A program made the position numbers and the translations under genes. DNA of 64,000 nt from Mycolicibacterium arenosum (GTDB lineage Bacteria > Actinomycetota > Actinomycetes > Mycobacteriales > Mycobacteriaceae). The notes under the pieces were generated by a model. It made no database searches. It saw only the letters and a list, made by a program, of their open reading frames with translations, and was not told the DNA's origin. The stretch is from the NCBI RefSeq assembly GCF_024320865.1, contig NZ_JANDBD010000002.1, positions 310,001 through 374,000 on the forward strand. The letters run 5' to 3'. The number at the start of each line of letters is the position of its first letter. The stretch's first letter is position 1. This document shows, piece by piece, positions 57,553 through 64,000 of this stretch.

Positions 57553-58926
57553 CTAGGTCGGGCCGGGTAGGCGTAGCAGCAGCCGCGCGCCGCCCAGCGG
57601 GCTCTCCTCGAGTGATGCTGTCCCGCCGTGCAACTGGGCCTGCTGAGCCACCAGCGCCAAGCCCAGGCCCGAGCCGGAACGCGAGGCCGTCGATCCCCGG
57701 CTGAACCTGTCGAACACCACCTTGCGCTCCTTTTCGGGTACGCCGACACCGTTGTCGTCGATCGCGATCTCGACACCGGCACGCGAACTGACCGCCGAGA
57801 GCTGCACGCGGCTCGCCCCGCCGTGTTTGACCGCGTTGGCGATCGCGTTGTCGACCGTGAGCCGCAACCCCGTCGGCAGCCCCACGATGATCATCGTGGG
57901 CGCGGGCACCAGTGACACCTCGAGGTCGGGGTAGACCCGCATCGCATCCTGCGCGGCGCGGTCGAGGAGTTCGGTGATGTCCACCGGCACGTGGTCGTCT
58001 GACGTCGAAAGTTCGCCCTGCGCAAGGCGTTCGAGCGCCGTCAGGGTGTCCTCGACACGGCTCTGCGTGCGGATGACGTCGCCGAGGACCTCCTTGCGCT
58101 GCTCGTCGGTCATGTCGAGGGTGGCGAGCACTTCGAGGTTGGTGCGCATGGCCGTCAGCGGGGTGCGCAGTTCGTGCGCCGACACCGCGGAGAAGTCGCG
58201 CGCGGACGCGAGCGCGGCCTCGGTGCGGTCGCGTTCCTCCCAGATGCGTTCGATGAGACCGTTGACCGCATCACCGATCTCGACGGCCTCGGTGGCCCCG
58301 CGGACGTCGACGTCGGGTTCCTCGTCGTCCAGGTCGATCTCCCTGGTCTGCTTGGCCAGGCTCTTGAGCGGTCGGATCGCGAACGCGGCGAGCAGCCAGC
58401 CGAGCAGTGCCGCGGCGCCGACGGCGAAGAAGCAGATCATCAGCACGCGGCGGTGCAGGTTGTTGGTGTCGGCGATGGTCGCGTCGTAGGTGGCGCCGAC
58501 GGCCACCGAGGTCTTCCCCGTCGCTTCGCTCGCCCCGGCCGTCGGCTCGGACGGGCCGACGATCTCGACGGTGCGAACGCGGTAGCGCACCCCGTCGACC
58601 TCGGTGTCGGCGTAGCCGGCGGGCAGTTCGGGTAGGAGGACATCGGAGTTCGACGCGACCTGGCCGCCGCGACGCACCGTGATGATCACGTCCTGGTCGT
58701 TGGGCGACGGGGGAATCTGCTCGATTCCGCGCGGCAGGAACGGAATGGCGAATCCCGCGGCCTCGTCGAGGCGCCGGTCGAGCCGTTCCTTGCGGTCGTT
58801 GGTGATGCCGACCCAGACGATGGTCCCGACGATCGTGATGAGGATCGCGGCGGCGACGGCGCTGGCGAACGCGACGCGGGTGCGCAGCGACGGGGTCCGT
58901 CGGAACGTCCGCGCCTGCAGGTTCAC
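57553..58926 (-). CDS. prrB: Sensor histidine kinase PrrB
   Basis: 457 residues (Rv0902c 446). Two transmembrane helices (AFASAVAAAILITIVGTIVWVG and LMICFFAVGAAALLGWLLAA) flank an extracytoplasmic sensor (about 45-165), followed by HAMP, the phospho-acceptor box FSAVSAHELRTPLTAMRTNLE (His in SAHELRTP) and the catalytic domain (NAVKHGG, DNGVGVPEKER, GSGLGLAL). GTG start at 58926, 2 bp after prrA; the two form the essential PrrBA two-component system. Confidence 0.95.
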   Translation of the reverse strand: MNLQARTFRRTPSLRTRVAFASAVAAAILITIVGTIVWVGITNDRKERLDRRLDEAAGFAIPFLPRGIEQIPPSPNDQDVIITVRRGGQVASNSDVLLPELPAGYADTEVDGVRYRVRTVEIVGPSEPTAGASEATGKTSVAVGATYDATIADTNNLHRRVLMICFFAVGAAALLGWLLAAFAIRPLKSLAKQTREIDLDDEEPDVDVRGATEAVEIGDAVNGLIERIWEERDRTEAALASARDFSAVSAHELRTPLTAMRTNLEVLATLDMTDEQRKEVLGDVIRTQSRVEDTLTALERLAQGELSTSDDHVPVDITELLDRAAQDAMRVYPDLEVSLVPAPTMIIVGLPTGLRLTVDNAIANAVKHGGASRVQLSAVSSRAGVEIAIDDNGVGVPEKERKVVFDRFSRGSTASRSGSGLGLALVAQQAQLHGGTASLEESPLGGARLLLRLPGPT

Positions 58927-58928
58927 TC

Positions 58929-59648
58929 CTACTGCTGCCGCAGGACGAATCCCACGCCGCGCACGGTGTGCAGCAGCCGCGGAGCGCCGCCCGCTTCGAG
59001 CTTGCGGCGCAGGTATCCGATGAATACGTCGACGACGTTGGTGTCGGCGGCGAAGTCGTAACCCCACACCAGCTCCAGCAGCTGGGCGCGCGACAGCACC
59101 GCGGTCTTGTGTTCCGCGAGCACGGCCAGCAGGTCGAACTCGCGCTTGGTCAGGTCGACGTCGGCGCCGTTGACACGAGCGCGCCTGCCGGGGATGTCGA
59201 CCTCCAGCGGGCCGACGGCGATGGTCTCCGACGAGAACGTCGCCGTGGCGCCGCGGCGACGCAGCAGCGCCTTCACGCGCGCCACCAGCTCCTGCAGCAC
59301 GAACGGCTTGACCAGGTAGTCGTCGGCCCCGGCCTCGAGACCGGCGACGCGGTCGTCGACCGAGCTGCGCGCCGACAGCACGCACACCGGCACGTCGTTG
59401 TCCATCGCCCGCAGCGCGGTGACCACGCTGACGCCGTCCAGCACCGGCATGTTGATGTCGAGCACGATCGCGTCGGGCCGCGTCTCCGTCGCGCTGCGCA
59501 GCGCCTCGGCGCCGTCGACCGCGGTCGAGACGTCGAAGCCGGACAGCCGCAACCCGCGTTCGAGCGAGGCGAGCACGTCGGGGTCGTCGTCGACCACGAG
59601 CACTCTGGGTGAGGAGCCAGCGGCCGCGCCCATGTCCATGGGTGCCAT
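58929..59648 (-). CDS. prrA: Response regulator PrrA (OmpR type)
   Basis: 239 residues. Receiver domain with phospho-acceptor in [14 protein letters not shown] and conserved DDD and KP residues ([20 protein letters not shown]), and OmpR-type winged helix ([29 protein letters not shown]). Nearly identical to Rv0903c. ATG 59648 is taken; two further in-frame ATGs follow within 15 bp. Confidence 0.96.
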   Translation of the reverse strand: MAPMDMGAAAGSSPRVLVVDDDPDVLASLERGLRLSGFDVSTAVDGAEALRSATETRPDAIVLDINMPVLDGVSVVTALRAMDNDVPVCVLSARSSVDDRVAGLEAGADDYLVKPFVLQELVARVKALLRRRGATATFSSETIAVGPLEVDIPGRRARVNGADVDLTKREFDLLAVLAEHKTAVLSRAQLLELVWGYDFAADTNVVDVFIGYLRRKLEAGGAPRLLHTVRGVGFVLRQQ

Positions 59649-59706
59649 CTTGCCCGATGAGGTGGGCAGGACGCGGTAAGCGGGGTATTCGGCATCGTCC
59701 AGTCGT

Positions 59707-59755
59707 GATTTCGGCGTGATTCCGTTCGCTCGGCGACGGTCATCACGCCGAAATC
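59707..59755. repeat. Long inverted repeat between prrA and the ABC exporter
   Basis: Perfect 14-bp arms GATTTCGGCGTGAT (59707-59720) and ATCACGCCGAAATC (59742-59755) around a 21-nt loop, inside which CCGT/ACGG can extend the stem. A stem this long and exact between divergent promoters could be a REP-like element, a bidirectional terminator-type hairpin or a leader structure. No T-run follows. Confidence 0.7.
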
Positions 59756-59784
59756 GCAGGAAAAGCACGATCGGGAAGGCGTTG

Positions 59785-59804
59785 ACCTCATCATTTGTTG
59801 AGGT
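59785..59804. promoter_or_regulatory. Operator-like inverted repeat before the ABC exporter
   Basis: ACCTCA-N8-TGAGGT, perfect 6-bp arms, centred about 24 bp before the start at 59819. Position and size suit a repressor site of the TetR/MarR kind. No regulator gene is adjacent in the window. Confidence 0.5.
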
Positions 59805-59818
59805 TCTACGGTGATGAC

Positions 59819-61699
59819 ATGAATCTTGAGACAGTCGCGCGCCAGACGTTGTACCGGCAGACGCGAGCCCGCGGCGGCGATGTCAGCGGCTTAGCCGACA
59901 GGGCGCTGCTGACGCGCATCTGGCGCTTCGCCGCGCGACACCACCGACGGCTGGGCGGATTCGTCGCGATCAGCGTCGTGGGGGCCCTGCTGGCGGTGGC
60001 GACACCGCTGCTGGCGGGCCGGGTGGTCGACGTCATCGTCAAAGGCGGGGCGCCGTCCACGGTGGTGGTGATCGCGGCGGTCATCGCCGCCGTCGCGCTG
60101 GCCGAGGCCGGCGTCGGTCTGGTCACCCGCTGGCTGTCGTCGACTATCGGCGAGGGCCTCATCCTCGACCTGCGCAGCGCGGTGTTCGACCACGTGCAGC
60201 GGATGCCGATCGCCTTCTTCACCAGAACCCGCACCGGCGCACTCGTCAGCCGGCTGGGCAACGACGTCATCGGCGCGCAGCGCGCGTTCTCCGACACTCT
60301 GTCCGGTGTCGTCGGCAACCTCGTCACGCTGACGCTGACGCTCGTCGTGATGATCGGCATCTCCTGGCAGATCACGGCGCTGGCGCTGCTGCTGATGCCG
60401 CTGTTCCTGGTGCCCGCGCGGCGGATCGGCTCCACGATGGCCAAGCTCAGCCGCGAGAGCGCGATCTACAACGCGACGATGACCACCCAGATGACGGAAC
60501 GGTTCTCGGCGCCGGGCGCCACGCTGGTCAAGCTGTTCGGCAACCCGGTTGCCGAATCGGCGGAGTTCACGGCGCGGGCCAGTCGGGTGCGCGACATCGG
60601 CGTGAAGACCGCGATGCTGCAAGCCACGTTCATGAACTCGCTGACGCTGATGTCCGCGCTCGCGCTGGCGCTCGTCTACGGCCTCGGCGGTGTGCTGGCC
60701 ATCGGCGGCCAGCTGCAGGCGGGCGCCATCGTGTCGCTGGCGCTGCTGCTGACCCGGCTGTACGCGCCGCTGACCGCGCTCGCCAACGCCCGTGTCGAGA
60801 TCTCCAGTGCGCTGGTCAGTTTCGAGCGCGTCTTCGAGGTGCTCGACCTGGTGCCGCTCATCCGGGAACGCGACGACGCCGTGCCGGTTCCCGACGGTCC
60901 GGTCGCCGTCGAGTTTGACGACGTGCGCTTCGGCTACCCGTCCGCGGACAAAGTGTCGCTGGCCTCGCTCGAGGAGGTCGCCGTGCTGGACGAGCGCGGC
61001 GGAGACGAAGTCCTCCACGGTGTTTCGTTCACTGCGCAGCCGGGGCAGATGGTCGCACTGGTCGGGCCGTCGGGGGCGGGCAAGTCGACGATCGCGTCGC
61101 TGCTGGCCCGGCTGTACGACGTCGACTCGGGAACCGTCAGGCTGGCGGGCACCGACGTGCGCGACGTGTCGTTCGCGTCGCTGCGCGACACCGTCGGCGT
61201 CGTCACCCAGGACGGGCACCTGTTCCACGAGTCCATCCGGGCGAACCTGCTGCTGGCCGCACCGGAAGCCACCGACGATCAGCTGTGGGACGCGCTGCGG
61301 CGGGCCCGCCTCGCCGACGTCGTCGCCGACATGCCCGACGGCCTGGACACCGTCGTCGGCGAGCGGGGGTACCGGCTGTCCGGTGGTCAGCGGCAGCGGT
61401 TGACCATCGCGCGGCTGCTGCTGGGCCGCTCGCGCGTCGTGGTGCTCGACGAGGCCACGGCGGCGCTGGACTCGGAGTCGGAGGTCGCGGTGCAGTCCGC
61501 ACTCGACGAGGCACTGGCGGGCCGGACCTCGATCGTGATCGCACACCGGCTCTCGACCGTGCGCGCCGCCGACCTGATTCTGGTCGTCGAGGACGGGCGC
61601 ATCGTCGAGCGCGGCACGCACGACGGACTGCTGGCCCGCCGCGGGCGCTACGCGTCGCTGTACGAGACGCAGTTCGGCGACCGGAAAGCCGTTGCGTGA
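59819..61699 (+). CDS. ABC exporter, fused membrane and ATPase domains
   Basis: About 626 residues. Six-helix type I exporter domain (residues about 45-330) then the ATPase: Walker A GPSGAGKS, signature [15 protein letters not shown] and Walker [16 protein letters not shown] with the catalytic Glu, and [10 protein letters not shown] switch His. One NBD per chain, with a complete active site, so it can work as a homodimer. ATG 59819 ([11 protein letters not shown]) follows the inverted repeat; an upstream ATG at 59795 lies inside it and is less likely. Substrate unknown (lipid or drug). Confidence 0.92.
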   Translation: MNLETVARQTLYRQTRARGGDVSGLADRALLTRIWRFAARHHRRLGGFVAISVVGALLAVATPLLAGRVVDVIVKGGAPSTVVVIAAVIAAVALAEAGVGLVTRWLSSTIGEGLILDLRSAVFDHVQRMPIAFFTRTRTGALVSRLGNDVIGAQRAFSDTLSGVVGNLVTLTLTLVVMIGISWQITALALLLMPLFLVPARRIGSTMAKLSRESAIYNATMTTQMTERFSAPGATLVKLFGNPVAESAEFTARASRVRDIGVKTAMLQATFMNSLTLMSALALALVYGLGGVLAIGGQLQAGAIVSLALLLTRLYAPLTALANARVEISSALVSFERVFEVLDLVPLIRERDDAVPVPDGPVAVEFDDVRFGYPSADKVSLASLEEVAVLDERGGDEVLHGVSFTAQPGQMVALVGPSGAGKSTIASLLARLYDVDSGTVRLAGTDVRDVSFASLRDTVGVVTQDGHLFHESIRANLLLAAPEATDDQLWDALRRARLADVVADMPDGLDTVVGERGYRLSGGQRQRLTIARLLLGRSRVVVLDEATAALDSESEVAVQSALDEALAGRTSIVIAHRLSTVRAADLILVVEDGRIVERGTHDGLLARRGRYASLYETQFGDRKAVA

Positions 61700-61752
61700 C
61701 GTTGCTTAATCGGTTGCTTGCGGTGGGAACATCGTGAGCGGGGACGTTCAAC

Positions 61753-63711
61753 GTGTCACAGGCACGAGCTAGACAGATGACAGGTGATGGTGTGATGCGC
61801 GCGAAACGGGAGTCGAGGCCTCCGACGCTGACGCGTGCGCCGGCCGTCGCGGGCCCGCGCCGGTCGTCGCGGGCGGCGTCGTCGCTGACGCGCCTGCTGC
61901 CGTACCTGAAGCCGTATCGGTGGCGCTGGACGATCATGGCGCTGGTCTCGGTGTTCAGCCTCGCCGCCACCGTCGCGATCCCGCTGATGACGCGCGCGGT
62001 GATCGACGGGCCGGTTCGCAACCAGGACGAGCGGGGGCTGTGGGTGCTCGGGTTGGCCGCGCTGAGCGTCGGCATCACCGAAGCCCTGATGTGGTTCATC
62101 CGGCGCTGGCTCGTCGCACGCGCGACCCTCGGGGTCGAGGCCGATATCCGCAAGGACCTGTACGCCCGGCTGCAGATCCTGCCGATGTCCTTCCACGGCC
62201 GCTGGCAGTCGGGTCAGCTGCTGTCACGCGTCATGAACGACTTGAGCGCCATTCGGCAGTTCCTGTCGTTCGGGTTGTTGTTCCTGGTTCTCAACGGGAT
62301 TCAGATCACGGTCATCACCGCGATCCTGCTCACGATGTACTGGCCGCTCGGGGTCGTCGTCGTGGTGTCGATCGTCCCGATCACCGTCACGGTCTTCCAC
62401 TTCCAGCGGAAGTTCACCGTGCTGTCGCGGCGGTCGCAGGACCAGGCCGGCCATGTGGCGACGCACGTCGAGGAGGCCGCGCTCGGCATGCGCGTGGTGA
62501 AGTCGTTCGGCCGCGAGGACTACAGCTACGAGCGGTTCAACTCTCGCGCCGCGGAGCTGTACGACACCCAGCTCGAGAAGGTCGCGGTGTCGGCGCGGTT
62601 CTGGACGCTGCTCGAGGTCATTCCGAACATCACGCTGATCCTGGTGCTCGGCTTCGGTGCGTACGCCGCGGGCAACGGCCTCGTCACCCTGGGCACCCTG
62701 GTCGCGTTCATCACCATGATGCTGTCGCTGGTGTGGCCGATCGCCTCGCTGGGGTTCCTGCTGTCGATGACACAGGAGTCGTTCACCGCGGCTGACCGCG
62801 TCGTGGAGATCTTCGACGCGCCGCGCGACATCGTCGACGGCCCGATCGACGAGCCGCCCCGCGGCGGCCGGCTGGAACTGGTCGACGTCGGCTTCCGCTT
62901 CCCGGACTCGGACGAGTGGGCGCTGCGGCACGTCGACGTGACCGTCGAACCCGGTGAAACGCTGGCCCTCGTCGGCGCCACCGGGTCGGGGAAGACGGTG
63001 CTCGCCGCGCTGATGTCGCGCCTGTACGACGTCACCGAGGGACGCATCCTCGTCGACGGCCTCGACATCCGCGAGTTGTCGCTGTCCGCGTTGCGCCGGA
63101 CCGTGGCGACCGCCTTCGAGGATCCGACGCTGTTCTCAATGTCGGTGGCGGAGAATCTAAGACTCGGTAGTGCCCCAGACAACCCTGTGACCGACGACGA
63201 TATCGCTCAGGCCATCGACGTCGCCGCCGCGCAGTTCGTCTACGACCTGCCGTTCGGCCTCGACACCCGCATCGGTGAACAGGGGATGAGCCTGTCCGGC
63301 GGCCAGCGGCAACGACTTTCGCTCGCCAGGGCGATTCTGGCCGCGCCCGCCGTGCTGGTGCTGGACGACACCCTGTCGGCGCTGGACGTACACACCGAGG
63401 CCGTCGTCACCGAGGCGTTGGGCCGGGTGCTCGGTGCGGTGACGGGCATCGTCGTCGCGCACCGGGCGTCGACGGTGCTGCTCGCCGACCGCGTCGCGCT
63501 GCTCGAGAGGGGCACCATCACGCGGGTGGGGACGCACGCCGAACTGCTGGCCGACGCTCCCGAGTACCGGTATCTGCTGGCCGCCGACGAGGACCTCGAA
63601 TGGGAACAGGACGACGAACGTACGCGCCTGGAGAACCTCTACCTCGAGGCCAGGGCCACCGAAGAGGCTTGTGAGGAAAGGGATCTGGCGGAGGGGAGGT
63701 CGCGCACATGA
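61753..63711 (+). CDS. ABC exporter half with degenerate catalytic site
   Basis: Up to 652 residues (GTG 61753; ATGs at 61777 and 61795 are alternatives). Type I exporter membrane domain and ATPase with Walker A GATGSGKT and [15 protein letters not shown], but Walker B reads VLVLDDTLSALD, with Asp in place of the catalytic Glu. That replacement marks the non-hydrolysing half of heterodimeric exporters. The next gene overlaps its stop (ATGA) and is another exporter half, so the pair very likely forms a heterodimer. Confidence 0.92.
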   Translation: MSQARARQMTGDGVMRAKRESRPPTLTRAPAVAGPRRSSRAASSLTRLLPYLKPYRWRWTIMALVSVFSLAATVAIPLMTRAVIDGPVRNQDERGLWVLGLAALSVGITEALMWFIRRWLVARATLGVEADIRKDLYARLQILPMSFHGRWQSGQLLSRVMNDLSAIRQFLSFGLLFLVLNGIQITVITAILLTMYWPLGVVVVVSIVPITVTVFHFQRKFTVLSRRSQDQAGHVATHVEEAALGMRVVKSFGREDYSYERFNSRAAELYDTQLEKVAVSARFWTLLEVIPNITLILVLGFGAYAAGNGLVTLGTLVAFITMMLSLVWPIASLGFLLSMTQESFTAADRVVEIFDAPRDIVDGPIDEPPRGGRLELVDVGFRFPDSDEWALRHVDVTVEPGETLALVGATGSGKTVLAALMSRLYDVTEGRILVDGLDIRELSLSALRRTVATAFEDPTLFSMSVAENLRLGSAPDNPVTDDDIAQAIDVAAAQFVYDLPFGLDTRIGEQGMSLSGGQRQRLSLARAILAAPAVLVLDDTLSALDVHTEAVVTEALGRVLGAVTGIVVAHRASTVLLADRVALLERGTITRVGTHAELLADAPEYRYLLAADEDLEWEQDDERTRLENLYLEARATEEACEERDLAEGRSRT

Positions 63712-64000
63712 GCGTCACGGACTGGCGCGGCCGCACGATCGAGGATCGCGACGACGATCTTCCGATCGACGAATCGGTGTCCCGTCGTCGCGAGGCTCGG
63801 TCGCTGCTGGGATCGCTGCTGCGGCCGTACGCACCCGCGGTGGCGCTGCTGGCGCTCGTCGTGATCGTCGAGAACGCCGCCCGGCTGTCGGTGCCGCTGC
63901 TGGTGCAGCGGGGTATCGACCACGGCATCCCGCCGATCGCCGCGGGGGGGCCGGCGCGCGAGCTCCTGACGATCGTCGGCGCGCTGTGCGGTGTCGTGCT
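63708..64000 (+). CDS. Partner ABC exporter half (partial, cut by window edge)
   Basis: The first 97 codons are visible: a charged cytoplasmic N-terminus (RGRTIEDRDDDLPIDE), then the first transmembrane helix (PAVALLALVVIVENAARLSV) and the next loop with LLVQRGIDHGIP, typical of type I exporter halves. ATG overlaps the stop of the degenerate partner. The ATPase part lies to the right. Confidence 0.85.
   Translation, partial: MSVTDWRGRTIEDRDDDLPIDESVSRRREARSLLGSLLRPYAPAVALLALVVIVENAARLSVPLLVQRGIDHGIPPIAAGGPARELLTIVGALCGVV

Overview
The window is high-GC actinobacterial DNA from a mycobacterium, probably a fast-growing (Mycolicibacterium-type) species. Evidence: a type VII (ESX) secretion locus at the left edge, mycobacterial-type AroG, RpfA, ArfABC, PrrAB, FprB and GltA2, and gene order from about 21 to 59.7 kb that follows the M. 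tuberculosis Rv0861c-Rv0903c block (recalled from memory) while lacking its PE/PPE and Rv0888 genes. pdxH lies beside citA, as I recall for fast growers. I saw no rRNA, tRNA, IS element or CRISPR array.

Layout. (1) 1-9.4 kb: ESX-4-like locus in the order eccC(-) eccD(+) eccB(-) eccE(+), then a 34-kDa-antigen-like (DUF5336) membrane protein and two XRE regulators, one with an MmyB-type ligand domain. No mycP lies between eccD and eccB. Four promoters here carry copies of one palindrome, TGATAC-N5-GTATCA, including the promoter of the XRE-MmyB gene. (2) 9.4-20.2 kb: accessory region with tyrA and a type II DAHP synthase (aroG), each preceded by a different palindrome (TTACC-N5-GGTAA), a third orphan copy of it between them, a LuxR remnant, a large cyclase-like/STAND/TPR/LuxR regulator, a short STAND ATPase, and a zinc-ribbon/XRE/MmyB regulator whose start overlaps the STAND stop. 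(3) 20.2-32 kb: secreted Pro-rich protein, VOC protein, XPB helicase and its partner, molybdopterin genes (moaC, mog, moaE, moaD, moaA), rpfA with a c-di-AMP riboswitch and a CRP-like site, YccF, a long CspA-type protein and a Xi-type GST. A 33-bp tandem repeat (7 units) fills the moaA-moaD junction. (4) 32-42.7 kb: conserved core (MFS, DUF3027, SRPBCC, MarR, SpoU methyltransferase, sepH, serC, Rv0885-like diiron protein, fprB), with a perfect CRP site between serC and the diiron gene. (5) 42.7-45.4 kb: a large secreted protein combining a low-complexity acidic segment, an Ig/cadherin-like domain and an intact GH1 glycosidase domain. (6) 45.4-59.7 kb: citA, pdxH, gltA2, two MFS exporters, MarR/TetR regulators, carotenoid-type oxidoreductase, FKBP, arfABC and prrBA. 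(7) 59.8-64 kb: a homodimer-type ABC exporter, then a pair of ABC exporter genes, the first with a degenerate catalytic site and the second cut by the window edge.

The most novel part is the first 20 kb. Two XRE-MmyB regulators accompany two operator families of the same geometry (5-6 bp arms, 5-bp centre): one marks every ESX promoter, the other the two aromatic-pathway genes. I infer two small dedicated regulons; which regulator reads which operator is untested.
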